From Microbaculum marinum (GTDB lineage: Bacteria > Pseudomonadota > Alphaproteobacteria > Rhizobiales > Tepidamorphaceae): a stretch of DNA of 64,000 nt. The notes under the pieces were generated by a model. It did no database searches. It was not told the origin of the DNA and worked only from the letters and a program-made list of their open reading frames with translations. The stretch is from NCBI RefSeq assembly GCF_042646165.1, contig NZ_JBHRTC010000022.1; one strand, given 5' to 3'. Positions 46,432 to 56,343 of the stretch are shown here, piece by piece (the stretch's first letter is position 1; each line of letters opens with the position of its first letter). A program made the translations under genes and the position numbers.

Positions 46432-49400
46432 ATGAGCGCTGGTTCGACATATCCGCAGTCTGCGGCAACGCTTCAGGCGGCTGGCCGCCCGACTCCCGAA
46501 GCCGCGGCCCCCAAAGGCTTGTTCGATCCCCGCCACGTGCGCGACTCCTGCGGCGTCGGCTTCATCGCCCACATGAAGGGCGAGGCGAGCCACAGCATCA
46601 TCGAGCAGGGACTCGAAATCCTGGTCAATCTCACCCATCGCGGTGCCGTCGGCGCTGACCCGCTGATGGGCGACGGTGCCGGCATGCTGATCCAGATCCC
46701 CGACAGGCTGTTGCGGGAGGAATGTGCGGCGCTCGGGTTCGAGCTGCCGCCGCCGGGCCGCTACGGCGTCGGCCACCTGTTCATGCCGCGCGATCCCGAA
46801 GGCCAGCGCATGATGCGCGAGCTTTGGGAAACGGTGATCTCCGAGAACGGCCTGACCCTGCTCGGCTGGCGCGACGTGCCCGTCGACAATTCCTGCCTGT
46901 CCGACAACGTCATTTCCACCGAACCCGTACACACGCAGATCTTCATCGGCAGTCCGCATGGGGGCGCGCCAGGTGAGGACGGCGACGAGGAAGCCTTCGA
47001 ACGGCAGCTCTATCTCGTTCGCAAGATCGTCTCCAACCGGCGGGTCGAGAAGCGCGACGAGTTGACGGCTGACTATTATCCGGTGTCCCTCTCCTGCCGG
47101 ACGCTGGTCTACAAGGGCATGTTCCTCGCCTATCAGCTCGGCGCCTACTACACCGATCTGACCGACCCGAGGTTCGAGTCGGCGCTCGCGCTGGTGCACC
47201 AGCGGTTCTCCACCAACACCTTTCCGGCGTGGCCGCTCGCCCATCCCTACCGGATGGTGGCGCATAACGGCGAGATCAACACGCTGCGCGGCAACGTCAA
47301 CTGGATGGCCGCCCGCCAGGCGAGCGTCGCCTCGCCGCTGTTCGGCGATGACATCTCGAAGATCTGGCCGATCTCCTACGAGGGACAGTCCGACACCGCC
47401 TGTTTCGACAACGCCCTGGAATTCCTCACCCAGGGCGGCTACGGCCTGGCGCATGCGGTGATGACGATGGTCCCGGAGGCCTGGGCGGGCAACCCGCTGA
47501 TGGACGAGGACCGCAGGGCCTTCTACGAGTATCACGCCGCCGTGATGGAGCCGTGGGACGGCCCCGCTGCGATCGCCTTTTCCGACGGCCGCCAGATCGG
47601 CGCGACCCTGGACCGCAACGGCCTGCGCCCGGCGCGGTGGCTGGTCACCGACGACGACCGGGTCGTGATGGCCTCCGAAATGGGCGTGCTCTCCATTCCG
47701 GAGGAAAAGATCGTCCGCAAATGGCGGCTGCAGCCGGGCCGGATGCTGCTGATCGATCTCGCCGAGGGCCGCATCATCTCCGACGAGGAGATCAAGTCGC
47801 AGTTGTCGCACGCCAATCCCTACCGGGAGTGGCTGGCGCGCACCCAGATCTTCCTGGAGGACCTGCCTGCGGTGCCGCCGTCGGCGCCGCGCACCAATGT
47901 CAGCCTGCTGGATCGCCAGCAGGCGTTCGGCTACACGCAGGAGGACCTGAAGCTGCTGATGTCGCCGATGGCGACGACCGGCCAGGAGGCGATCGGCTCG
48001 ATGGGCACGGACACGCCGATCTCGGCGCTGTCCGACCAGCCCAAGCTGCTCTACACCTACTTCAAGCAGAACTTCGCCCAGGTGACGAACCCGCCGATCG
48101 ACCCGATCCGGGAAGAGCTCGTCATGAGCCTCGTCTCGTTCATCGGACCGCGGCCGAACCTGTTCGATCTGGAAGGCCTGTCGGCGCACAAGCGCCTCGA
48201 GGTGCGCCAGCCGATCCTGACCAACGAGGATCTGGAGAAGATCCGGATGATCGGCGACATCGCCGACAACCAGTTCCAGACCCAGACGCTCGACATCACC
48301 TATTCCGCCGACCGCGGCGCGGCCGGGATGGCGCTGGCGATCGACCGGCTTTGCGACCGCGCCGAGCGCGCGGTGCGCGACGGCTTCAACATCATCGTCC
48401 TGTCCGACCGGCTGGTCAGCGCCAACCGGATCCCGATTCCGGCGCTGCTGGCGACGGCCGCCGTTCATCATCACCTGATCCGCAAGGGGCTCAGGACGTC
48501 CGTCGGGCTCGTCGTCGAGACGGGCGAGGCGCGCGAGATCCAGCACTTCTGCATGCTCGCCGGCTACGGCGCCGAGGCGATCAATCCGTATCTCGCCTTC
48601 GAGACGCTCGCCGCCATGCGCCGCGATTTCCCCGACGAGGTCGACGAGCAGGAGGTCGTGTCCCGCTACATCAAGTCGATCGACAAGGGCATCCTGAAGG
48701 TGATGTCCAAGATGGGCATTTCCACCTACCAGTCCTATTGCGGCGCGCAGATCTTCGATGCCGTCGGCCTGTCGAGTTCCTTCGTGGAGCGGTTCTTCTT
48801 CGGCACCGCCACGACGATCGAGGGCGTCGGTCTGGCCGAGATCGCCGAAGAGACTGTTCGCCGGCATCGCGAAGCGTTCGGCGACGATCCGGTGCTGACC
48901 AACGCCTTGTCGATCGGCGGCGACTACGCCTGGCGCAATCGCGGCGAGGCGCATCTCTGGACGCCTGAAACGCTGGCGCACCTGCAGCATGCCGTGCGCG
49001 GCGCCTCATACGACACCTACCGCGAGTACGCCACGCTGATGAACGAGCAGGTCGGCCGGCGCTATCTGATCCGCGGCCTGTTCCGGATCCGGAACGCCGA
49101 CGAAGCCGGCCGCTCCCCCGTTCCGCTCGAGGAGGTCGAGCCGGCGACGAACATCGTCAGGCGGTTCTCGACCGGGGCGATGTCCTTCGGCGCCATTTCC
49201 AAGGAAGCCCACGAGACGCTCGCGATCGCGATGAACCGCATCGGCGGACGGTCCAACACGGGCGAAGGCGGCGAGGAGGCCGAGCGGTTCCTGCCGCTGC
49301 CCAACGGCGATTCCAAGCGGTCGGCCATCAAGCAGGTGGCTTCCGGCCGGTTCGGCGTCACCACCGAGTACCTGGTCAACGCCGACCAGATCCAGATCAA

Positions 49401-51141
49401 GATGGCCCAGGGCGCCAAGCCCGGCGAGGGCGGGCAGCTTCCCGGCCACAAGGTCGATGCTGTGATCGCCAAGGTCCGCCACTCGACGCCGGGCGTCGGC
49501 CTGATCTCGCCGCCGCCGCACCACGACATCTATTCGATCGAGGACCTGGCGCAGCTCATCTTCGACCTGAAGAACGCCAATCCGGCCGCCGACATCTCGG
49601 TCAAGCTCGTTTCCGAGGTCGGCGTCGGCACGGTTGCCGCCGGCGTCGCCAAGGCACGCGCCGACCACATCACAATCGCAGGGTACGAGGGCGGCACCGG
49701 CGCGAGCCCGCTGACCTCGATCAAGCATGCCGGCAGCCCCTGGGAAATGGGCCTCGCCGAGACGCACCAGACGCTGGTCGAGAACCGCCTGCGCGGCCGC
49801 GTCCGGCTCGAGGTCGATGGCGGCGTGCGCACCGGTCGCGACGTCGTCGTGGGAGCGCTCCTGGGGGCCGACGAGTTCGGCTTTTCCACCGCACCGCTGA
49901 TCGCGGCCGGCTGCATCATGATGCGCAAGTGCCATCTGAACACCTGCCCCGTCGGGGTGGCTACCCAGGACCCGGTCCTGCGCAAGCGCTTCAAGGGTGC
50001 CCCCGAGCACGTCATCAACTACTTCTTCTATCTCGCCGAAGAGGTGCGAGAGCTGATGGCGGCGATGGGCTACCGGACCTTCGCCGAGATGATCGGCCAG
50101 TCCGACATGCTCGACAAGAACGCGCTGCTCGATCACTGGAAGTCGAAGGGGCTGGATTTCTCGCGCGTCTTCTACAAGCCGCAGGTGCCCGATGGCGTGA
50201 ACATCCGCCACGCCGAGCGCCAGGCCCATCCGATCGACGACGTGCTGGATCGCGACCTGATCGAGGCCGCCCGCGAGGCGCTCGAATCCGAAAAGCCGGT
50301 GACGATCGAACGGGAGATCCACAACACAGACCGATCCGTCGGGGCGATGCTGTCGGGCGCGATCGCCAAGCGGTACGGACACGAGGGTCTGCCGGAGGAC
50401 ACGGTCTCCATCAGGCTGACCGGGACGGCCGGTCAGAGCTTCGGCGCCTTCCTCGCCGCCGGCGTCTCGCTCGAACTGATCGGCGACGCCAACGACTATG
50501 TCGGCAAGGGCCTGTCGGGTGGCCGCATCGTCGTGCGGCCGTCGGAGAAGAGCCAGTGTATCCCCGAAGAGTCGATCATCGTCGGCAACACGGTCCTTTA
50601 CGGGGCCATCGAGGGCGAGTGCTACTTCCGCGGCGTCGCCGGTGAGCGCTTTGCCGTTCGCAACTCGGGTGCGGTTGCCGTCGTCGAGGGCACCGGCGAC
50701 CACGGTTGCGAATACATGACCGGGGGCGTGGTGGTCGTCATCGGCCGGACCGGACGCAACTTCGCGGCCGGGATGTCCGGCGGCGTCGCCTATGTCCTGG
50801 ACGAGGCCGGCGACTTCGCCGAGCGCTGCAACCTCGCCATGGTGGACCTCGAACCGGTCGCCGAGGAGGACGACCTGCTCGAGCGCCTGCACCATCACGG
50901 CGGCGACATCGAATGGCACGGACGCGTCGACGTGTCGGCAGACATGACCCGCCATGACGACGAGCGCCTGCACCAGCTGATCTCGAACCATCTCCACTAC
51001 ACGGGATCCGGCCGGGCTCGCGAGATCCTCGAGCACTGGGACGCCTATCGTCCGAAATTCGTGAAGATCATGCCGGTCGAATACCGCCGGGCGCTCCGCG
51101 AGATGGAACAGGATCGCGACACGGCGATGGCGGCACAGTAG
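46432..51141 (+). CDS. gltB: Glutamate synthase (NADPH) large subunit
   Basis: 1569 residues. The glutamine amidotransferase class II domain begins after a 39-residue propeptide; Cys40 in RDSCGVGFIAHMKG becomes the N-terminal nucleophile. NTLRGNVNWM and RNGLRPARW are GATase blocks; the central and FMN-binding synthase domains follow, with the 3Fe-4S cysteines Cys1161, Cys1167 and Cys1172 (CIMMRKCHLNTCPVGVATQ), and the C-terminal beta-helix GXGXG domain (GGRIVVRPSE, GNTVLYGA). It transfers glutamine amide nitrogen to 2-oxoglutarate. ATG 46432 has GGGGAG 9 nt upstream. Partner gltD follows. Confidence 0.97.
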   Translation: MSAGSTYPQSAATLQAAGRPTPEAAAPKGLFDPRHVRDSCGVGFIAHMKGEASHSIIEQGLEILVNLTHRGAVGADPLMGDGAGMLIQIPDRLLREECAALGFELPPPGRYGVGHLFMPRDPEGQRMMRELWETVISENGLTLLGWRDVPVDNSCLSDNVISTEPVHTQIFIGSPHGGAPGEDGDEEAFERQLYLVRKIVSNRRVEKRDELTADYYPVSLSCRTLVYKGMFLAYQLGAYYTDLTDPRFESALALVHQRFSTNTFPAWPLAHPYRMVAHNGEINTLRGNVNWMAARQASVASPLFGDDISKIWPISYEGQSDTACFDNALEFLTQGGYGLAHAVMTMVPEAWAGNPLMDEDRRAFYEYHAAVMEPWDGPAAIAFSDGRQIGATLDRNGLRPARWLVTDDDRVVMASEMGVLSIPEEKIVRKWRLQPGRMLLIDLAEGRIISDEEIKSQLSHANPYREWLARTQIFLEDLPAVPPSAPRTNVSLLDRQQAFGYTQEDLKLLMSPMATTGQEAIGSMGTDTPISALSDQPKLLYTYFKQNFAQVTNPPIDPIREELVMSLVSFIGPRPNLFDLEGLSAHKRLEVRQPILTNEDLEKIRMIGDIADNQFQTQTLDITYSADRGAAGMALAIDRLCDRAERAVRDGFNIIVLSDRLVSANRIPIPALLATAAVHHHLIRKGLRTSVGLVVETGEAREIQHFCMLAGYGAEAINPYLAFETLAAMRRDFPDEVDEQEVVSRYIKSIDKGILKVMSKMGISTYQSYCGAQIFDAVGLSSSFVERFFFGTATTIEGVGLAEIAEETVRRHREAFGDDPVLTNALSIGGDYAWRNRGEAHLWTPETLAHLQHAVRGASYDTYREYATLMNEQVGRRYLIRGLFRIRNADEAGRSPVPLEEVEPATNIVRRFSTGAMSFGAISKEAHETLAIAMNRIGGRSNTGEGGEEAERFLPLPNGDSKRSAIKQVASGRFGVTTEYLVNADQIQIKMAQGAKPGEGGQLPGHKVDAVIAKVRHSTPGVGLISPPPHHDIYSIEDLAQLIFDLKNANPAADISVKLVSEVGVGTVAAGVAKARADHITIAGYEGGTGASPLTSIKHAGSPWEMGLAETHQTLVENRLRGRVRLEVDGGVRTGRDVVVGALLGADEFGFSTAPLIAAGCIMMRKCHLNTCPVGVATQDPVLRKRFKGAPEHVINYFFYLAEEVRELMAAMGYRTFAEMIGQSDMLDKNALLDHWKSKGLDFSRVFYKPQVPDGVNIRHAERQAHPIDDVLDRDLIEAAREALESEKPVTIEREIHNTDRSVGAMLSGAIAKRYGHEGLPEDTVSIRLTGTAGQSFGAFLAAGVSLELIGDANDYVGKGLSGGRIVVRPSEKSQCIPEESIIVGNTVLYGAIEGECYFRGVAGERFAVRNSGAVAVVEGTGDHGCEYMTGGVVVVIGRTGRNFAAGMSGGVAYVLDEAGDFAERCNLAMVDLEPVAEEDDLLERLHHHGGDIEWHGRVDVSADMTRHDDERLHQLISNHLHYTGSGRAREILEHWDAYRPKFVKIMPVEYRRALREMEQDRDTAMAAQ

Positions 51142-51167
51142 GGCGACGGTACAGTAGGGCGATTGCA

Positions 51168-52595
51168 ATGGGCAAGGTAACGGGCTTCCTGGAGATCGAC
51201 CCCCAGGAGCAGAAGTATCAGCCGGCGTCGGACCGGATTCGCCATTTTCGCGAGTTTGCGATCCCGCTCGGCGAGAGCGAAGTGCGTCGGCAGGCGGCAC
51301 GCTGCATGGATTGCGGCATTCCGTTCTGCCACGGCCCGCAGGGCTGCCCCGTCAACAACCAGATTCCCGACTGGAACGATCTCGTCTACCAGGGCGACTG
51401 GGAGGAGGCGGCGCGCAACCTGCACTCCACCAATAACTTCCCCGAGATCACCGGGCGGATCTGTCCGGCGCCCTGCGAGGAGGCCTGCACGCTCAACCTC
51501 GAGGACATTCCCGTTACCATCAAGTCGATCGAGCAGGCGATTTCCGACCGCGCCTTCGCCGCGGGCTGGGTGCGGCCGCAGCCGCCGCTTCGTCGCACCG
51601 GCCGGAAGGTCGCCGTCATCGGGTCAGGTCCCGGAGGCCTGGCGGGCGCCCAGCAGCTTGCCCGGGCCGGCCACGAGGTGCACCTCTACGAGCGCGAGCC
51701 CAAGGCGGGCGGCCTGCTGCGCTACGGCATTCCCGACTTCAAGATGGAGAAGCACTACATCGACCTTCGCGTCGCCCAGATGGAGGCCGAAGGTGTGGTG
51801 TTCCACTACGGCATGAACATCGGCGTCGACGTCCCCACCCAGGAGATCGTCGACAACCACGATGCGGTCCTGCTGGCGATCGGATCGGAGGCGCCCCGCG
51901 ATCCGCACTTGCCCGGCATGGAGCTGGAAGGCGTGCACTACGCGATGCCCTACCTGGTTCAGCAGAACCGGCGCCTGGGTCACGAGGACATATCCCTGGA
52001 AACGCCGATTTTGGCCGCGGGCAAGCACGTCGTGGTGATCGGCGGCGGCGACACCGCCTCGGACTGCGTCGGCACGGCCTTCCGTCAGGGTGCGGTCTCG
52101 GTGACGCAGCTCGATATCCGCCCGATCCCGCCGATCCACGAGGACAAGATGCTGGTCTGGCCGTACTGGCCGACCAAGTTCCGCACCTCGTCCAGCCAGG
52201 CGGAAGGCGCCGAGCGCGAATTCTCGGCCGCCACCATCGGCATGGAGGGCGGCCGGCACGGCCACGTCCGCCGCATCCATTGCATGCGCGTCGATGAGAA
52301 GCGCCGGCCGATTGAGGGCACCGACTTCTATCTGAAGGCCGAACTGGTGCTGATCGCCATCGGCTTCGCCCATCCCGTCCATGAGGGTCTCGTCCACGAC
52401 CTCGGCATGGACCTGGACGGGCGCGGGAACGTCGCCGCCGACACCGACAGCTACCTGACGTCGAACCCGAAGGTCTGGGCCGCCGGCGACATGCGCCGCG
52501 GTCAGTCCCTGGTGGTCTGGGCAATCCGCGAGGGCCGTCAGGCGGCAAGGTCGATCGATCTGGCCCTCATGGGCGAGACCGCCCTGCCCCGCTGA
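51168..52595 (+). CDS. gltD: Glutamate synthase (NADPH) small subunit
   Basis: 475 residues. N-terminal iron-sulfur region with two cysteine groups (CMDCGIPFC...GCPVNN and ICPAPCEEACTLN) for 4Fe-4S clusters, then FAD-binding VAVIGSGPGGLAGAQQLARAGHEVHLYE (~145) and NADPH-binding VVVIGGGDTASDCVGTA (~287), ending with the second FAD motif VWAAGDMRRGQSLVVWAI. It passes electrons from NADPH to GltB. 26 nt after the gltB stop; the spacer contains a 12-bp tandem duplication including a second copy of the gltB stop context. Confidence 0.97.
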   Translation: MGKVTGFLEIDPQEQKYQPASDRIRHFREFAIPLGESEVRRQAARCMDCGIPFCHGPQGCPVNNQIPDWNDLVYQGDWEEAARNLHSTNNFPEITGRICPAPCEEACTLNLEDIPVTIKSIEQAISDRAFAAGWVRPQPPLRRTGRKVAVIGSGPGGLAGAQQLARAGHEVHLYEREPKAGGLLRYGIPDFKMEKHYIDLRVAQMEAEGVVFHYGMNIGVDVPTQEIVDNHDAVLLAIGSEAPRDPHLPGMELEGVHYAMPYLVQQNRRLGHEDISLETPILAAGKHVVVIGGGDTASDCVGTAFRQGAVSVTQLDIRPIPPIHEDKMLVWPYWPTKFRTSSSQAEGAEREFSAATIGMEGGRHGHVRRIHCMRVDEKRRPIEGTDFYLKAELVLIAIGFAHPVHEGLVHDLGMDLDGRGNVAADTDSYLTSNPKVWAAGDMRRGQSLVVWAIREGRQAARSIDLALMGETALPR

Positions 52596-52628
52596 GCTGT
52601 CCGCGCTGAAGCCGCCTGCCCCGCAGAG

Positions 52629-52646
52629 CCGTCGCCGCGGCGACGG
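52629..52646. terminator. 18-bp palindrome between convergent gltD and SGNH-hydrolase genes
   Basis: CCGTCGCCGCGGCGACGG is a perfect palindrome in the 53-bp gap between two convergent stops. No T-run on either side, so bidirectional termination is possible but unproven. Confidence 0.4.
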
Positions 52647-52648
52647 AC

Positions 52649-53965
52649 TCAGCCGGCCGGCGCAGCGGTCTCCTCGGCCTGCCCCGACGCCTCCCCCGGA
52701 GCCTGTGACGAAGGATCGGGCGGCAGGGCGGTCGGCAGCGCCGAGCTCTGCCGGGGCCAGCTGAAATCGTCGGCGCGGCCGGGCTCGGCAGCGGGAACCT
52801 CGCCTTCGAGTATCACCTGGTAGAACGCAGAGTCGCGAGGCGCTTCCGGTGTCGGGTCCGGGCCGCCGGCCAGCGCGGAACCCGAGCCGCCCTGCGTACC
52901 GGTGAGCGGAATGACCTCGCCGACGCCGGTGCGGATCTGTTCGTCGCTCGGCAGGAACGGCTGCGGCCCGGTGGGGCCGTGCGGTAGCGCCAGGAACAGC
53001 CCGCCCTCCCGGCCGAAGTCGCGGCGGATCTCGCGGGCGACGAAATGCGCCAGCTTTCGATTGCCGGCCGCCGTGAAATGCAGCCCGTCCTCGCCCCGCA
53101 ACTGGCGATGCTCGCCGTTCACGTCGGGTCCGCTCGATGTGTAATTGCCCGCCTCGTCGACGAAGCTGTTCCACAGATCGACGAACTCGATCCCGTACCG
53201 GTAGGCCCGCTCGCGGAAGATGTCGTTGAAGTAGGCGTAGTCCTGGCTCATCGTGCCCGAGGCGACCGGCGGCAGCGAGACGAAGTACAGCGGAATGTTC
53301 CTGTCGGTGAACAGCTCGATGATCTGGTCGATGCGTTCCGAATAGAGTTCGCGCCAGCGCTCGCTCCGCGGCGGGTACTCGCCGGCCGCGTCGCCGAGTT
53401 CCTGCCGATCGTTGGCGCCGATCATGACCACTGCGATGTCGACGGGCTTCTCGGTGTCGAGCAGCCGTTCCGCGATCGCCTCGGGCCAGTCGTAGTGATC
53501 GTCGCGGACCAGGCCGGAACTGGCACTGCTCAGCCCCTCGACGATCACCGAGGAGGACTCGAGGAACGCCTCCTTGAGGCCACTCTCCAGTCCGTCCGCG
53601 AAAAAGTCGCCGAACACGACCACGCGCTTGGCGTCGGGTGCCTTTTCCGCCGCAGCCGGCTTCTTGGGCTGCACCACGGCCGGCGCCCGGGCCGGTGCCG
53701 AGCCGGAGCTTGAGCGGGTCGGCGGCACCGCGTTCTGCGGGGTCGGCTGGCTCTTGCGCGTCAATCCGCCGAACAGGGTGTTGAAGAACGCCGAAATCGG
53801 ATCCTTCTTCTGCTGCGCGGTCGTGCCGACGGACACGATATCCGCCAGCCCGGTTCTTCCGAGCAGCAGGTCGCCGAGCAGGCCCGGCCACTGGGCCGAG
53901 GCGGGAGCGGCAAGCGCCAGCACGATCGCGAACGCGAGGGACACGCGGGGGAAACTGCAACGCAT
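52649..53965 (-). CDS. Exported SGNH/GDSL-like hydrolase (DUF459)
   Basis: 438 residues. Signal peptide MRCSFPRVSLAFAIVLALAAPASA; a Pro/Ala linker; then a SGNH domain (~155-360) with VVVFGDFFADGL (block I: Asp-Phe where classical enzymes have Asp-Ser), VVMIGANDRQ (block III GxND) and GEDGLHFTAAGNRKLA (block V DxxH). The replacement of the block I Ser by Phe in GDFFADG would remove the canonical nucleophile, though DUF459 proteins generally show this variant. The last ~90 residues are low-complexity Pro/Ala/Gly. Periplasmic; probably acts on cell-wall or exopolysaccharide esters if active. Next to a lytic transglycosylase gene on the same strand. Confidence 0.82.
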   Translation of the reverse strand: MRCSFPRVSLAFAIVLALAAPASAQWPGLLGDLLLGRTGLADIVSVGTTAQQKKDPISAFFNTLFGGLTRKSQPTPQNAVPPTRSSSGSAPARAPAVVQPKKPAAAEKAPDAKRVVVFGDFFADGLESGLKEAFLESSSVIVEGLSSASSGLVRDDHYDWPEAIAERLLDTEKPVDIAVVMIGANDRQELGDAAGEYPPRSERWRELYSERIDQIIELFTDRNIPLYFVSLPPVASGTMSQDYAYFNDIFRERAYRYGIEFVDLWNSFVDEAGNYTSSGPDVNGEHRQLRGEDGLHFTAAGNRKLAHFVAREIRRDFGREGGLFLALPHGPTGPQPFLPSDEQIRTGVGEVIPLTGTQGGSGSALAGGPDPTPEAPRDSAFYQVILEGEVPAAEPGRADDFSWPRQSSALPTALPPDPSSQAPGEASGQAEETAAPAG

Positions 53966-54047
53966 CGGTCTACCTTCACTTAGTGCCTGCGCCGCCGGGC
54001 CGGACGGTATCGCCCCCGAACGCTCGTCCCCCGACAATCGGCGATGT

Positions 54048-55280
54048 TCAACCGCCGCGACGCAGCCTTTCGAGCAGACTATACCCCGCATGGCCGTCCG
54101 GCGGGAGTCCGGCTTGCGACTGGTAGGAGCGGATCGCATCGCGCGTCATCGGGCCGATGCGCCCGTCCACGCCACCGGTATCGTAGCCGTAGCTCGTCAG
54201 GAGCGTCTGCAGTTCCTCCTTGTGGTCGGGGCTCAGCGGCCGTTCGTCGGGCAGCGCGGTTGCGAACGGGCCGCCGCCTGCGAGCCGGTCGGCGAGATGG
54301 CCGACCGCCAGCGCATAGGATACCGCATTGTTGTAGCGCAGGATCGACCTGAAGTTGCCGAGCATCAGGAATGCCGGCCCCTGCGCGCCGGACGGTAGCA
54401 CCAGATGGGCAATGTCGTCGCCGCGCGGAAACTCTCGACCGTAGGTCCGGCGCACGCCCATCGCCGCCCAGTCGCGGAGCGGCCGCGCCGCATCCTCGTC
54501 GCTCAGCGAATAGTCGAATCCCGGCGGCAGCTCGACCTCGTAGCCCCAGGTCTTGCCCGATGTCCATTTGCTGGCGCGCAGGTAGTTCGCCGTCGACCCG
54601 AGGGCGTCGGGAATCGAGTTCCAGATGTCGCGGCGGCCGTCCCCGTCGAAATCGACCGCATAGGCGAGGTAGGTCGTCGGGATGAACTGGGTGTGCCCCA
54701 TGGCACCGGCCCACGACCCCGTCATCTGGTCCGGCGAGATATCTCCGTTCTGCAGGATCTTCAGCGCGGCGAGCAACTGCGACTGCCCGAATTCAGACCT
54801 GCGGCCGCCGGCATAGGCGAGCGTCGCGAGCGAGCGGATCGTGGAGCGGACAATGTCGGGATTGTCCAGAACCGCGCCGTAGGAGGATTCCATCCCCCAG
54901 ATCGCCACCACCACGTAGCGCGACACGCCTGTCTTCGCCTCGATGGCATCGAGCACGCCGCCGTAGCGGCGCAACATCTCCTGGCCGGTCTCCACCCGCT
55001 GCGCCGAGACCGCCGACGACATGTAGTCGGCCACCGACCGGGTGAACTCCGGCTGCCGGTTGGCGAGTTCGAGCACCTTCGGATCGGGGGTCATCCCGGC
55101 AAACGCCCGGTTGTACACCTCGGAGGAGATCCCGGCGTCGCGGGCGGTGGGCCAGAACGATTTCACCCACTGGTCGAAGCCGGCATCCGCCGTGGCGGCT
55201 GCCGTGGCCAGGCTCAGCGCAAGCACCGCGAGCCCGGACACGAGTGCGGCCCGCAAGCCGCCTGACGTCATTGCGAACAT
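54048..55280 (-). CDS. Lytic murein transglycosylase, MltB/SLT_2 family
   Basis: 410 residues. N-terminal signal segment (GLAVLALSLATAAATADA), SLT_2 domain with the catalytic Glu131 in VVAIWGMESSYGAVL, then the conserved GAMGHTQFIPTTYLAYAVDFDGDGRRDIWNSIPDALGS block, and a C-terminal peptidoglycan-binding domain (~350-405: LQTLLTSYGYDTGGVDGRIGPMTRDAIRSYQ). It cleaves the MurNAc-GlcNAc bond, forming 1,6-anhydro ends. No lipobox Cys, so it is likely soluble in the periplasm, unlike E. coli MltB. Upstream of the SGNH hydrolase gene with an 82-bp gap. Confidence 0.92.
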   Translation of the reverse strand: MFAMTSGGLRAALVSGLAVLALSLATAAATADAGFDQWVKSFWPTARDAGISSEVYNRAFAGMTPDPKVLELANRQPEFTRSVADYMSSAVSAQRVETGQEMLRRYGGVLDAIEAKTGVSRYVVVAIWGMESSYGAVLDNPDIVRSTIRSLATLAYAGGRRSEFGQSQLLAALKILQNGDISPDQMTGSWAGAMGHTQFIPTTYLAYAVDFDGDGRRDIWNSIPDALGSTANYLRASKWTSGKTWGYEVELPPGFDYSLSDEDAARPLRDWAAMGVRRTYGREFPRGDDIAHLVLPSGAQGPAFLMLGNFRSILRYNNAVSYALAVGHLADRLAGGGPFATALPDERPLSPDHKEELQTLLTSYGYDTGGVDGRIGPMTRDAIRSYQSQAGLPPDGHAGYSLLERLRRGG

Positions 55281-55350
55281 GTGCAGTATACGTCCCGTTG
55301 TTTTCGTTCGGATCCGACCTGGCAGCCCGGCGCGCGGAACACCCGCCCGG

Positions 55351-56343
55351 TCAGCTGTTGAGGCCGCTGTCCTTCAGTTTCTTCTCCCAGTTCAGGGCAT
55401 CGGCGACGATGTCGTCGAGCCTGTCTCTTTCCGGCGTCCAGCCGAGGCGTTCGCGGATGCGTTCCGCACCCGCCACCAGAGCCGCAGGGTCACCGGGCCG
55501 CCGCGCCGCCATGCGCACCTCGAAGTCCACCCCCGACACCCGTTTGACGGCATCGATCACCTCGAGCACCGAGAACCCGCGCCCGTATCCGCAGTTCATC
55601 ACCAGGTCGTCACCGCCGCCGCGCAGGTGGTCGAGGGCCAAAAGGTGCGCCCGCGCCAGATCGGAGACGTGGATATAGTCGCGGACGCAGGTGCCGTCGG
55701 GCGTATCGTAGTCGGTGCCGTAGACGTCCAGGTGAGAGCGCTTGCCGACGACCGCCTCTCCGGCCACCTTGATCAGGTGCGTGGCGCGCGGCGTCGACTG
55801 GCCGCTCCGGCCGGCCGGATCCGCCCCGGCGACGTTGAAGTAGCGCAGCGCGACGTAGTTGAAATCGTAGGCGAAGGCGGAGTCCCGAAGCATGATCTCG
55901 GTCATCATCTTGGAGCTGCCATACGGCGATATCGGGGCCAGCGGCGCATCCTCTCTGACGGGAAACGTCTCGGGCATGCCGTAGACCGCCGCCGTCGAGG
56001 AAAAGATGAAGTGCGTCACGCCGCCGGTGACGGCCGCCTCGATCAGCGCCCGGGATTTCACGGTGTTGTTGAGATAGTATCCGAGCGGGTCGGAAACCGA
56101 GTCCGGCACGACGATCGACCCTGCGAAGTGGATGATCGAATCGATCCGCTCCTCGGCGATGATGCTGCCCACCTTCTCGATGTCGCCGACATCACCTTCG
56201 ATCAGCTTCGCCGACGGCGCGATCGCCCAGCGGAACCCGGTCGAGAGATTGTCGAGCACGACCACGTCCTCGCCCCGGTCGACCAGGGCCAGCACCATGT
56301 GGCTGCCGATGTAACCCGCTCCGCCTGTAACCAGGACCGCCAT
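55351..56343 (-). CDS. galE: UDP-glucose 4-epimerase
   Basis: 330 residues of the extended SDR family. MAVLVTGGAGYIGSHMVLAL (NAD-binding GxxGxxG), VVVLDNLSTG, IIHFAGSIVVPDSV, the catalytic STAAVYG and YGSSKMMTE (Tyr-x3-Lys), ALRYFNVAGADP, and DGTCVRDYIHVSDLA are all GalE motifs. It interconverts UDP-glucose and UDP-galactose for polysaccharide synthesis. ATG 56343 starts exactly at the conserved N-terminus. Divergent from galU (242-bp spacer), which makes its substrate. Confidence 0.95.
   Translation of the reverse strand: MAVLVTGGAGYIGSHMVLALVDRGEDVVVLDNLSTGFRWAIAPSAKLIEGDVGDIEKVGSIIAEERIDSIIHFAGSIVVPDSVSDPLGYYLNNTVKSRALIEAAVTGGVTHFIFSSTAAVYGMPETFPVREDAPLAPISPYGSSKMMTEIMLRDSAFAYDFNYVALRYFNVAGADPAGRSGQSTPRATHLIKVAGEAVVGKRSHLDVYGTDYDTPDGTCVRDYIHVSDLARAHLLALDHLRGGGDDLVMNCGYGRGFSVLEVIDAVKRVSGVDFEVRMAARRPGDPAALVAGAERIRERLGWTPERDRLDDIVADALNWEKKLKDSGLNS

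Noticed and set aside
46161..46658. Open frame with AGGA upstream in the gltB leader
   Set aside because: Runs out of frame into gltB and its product is Arg/Pro-rich; gltB itself starts at 46432 with a better signal. A short leader peptide cannot be excluded, but nothing supports it.
46159..51300. Long minus-strand frames (943 and 764 codons) opposite gltB
   Set aside because: Both lie antisense to gltB, which has complete catalytic and iron-sulfur motifs; the predicted products have no recognisable domain.
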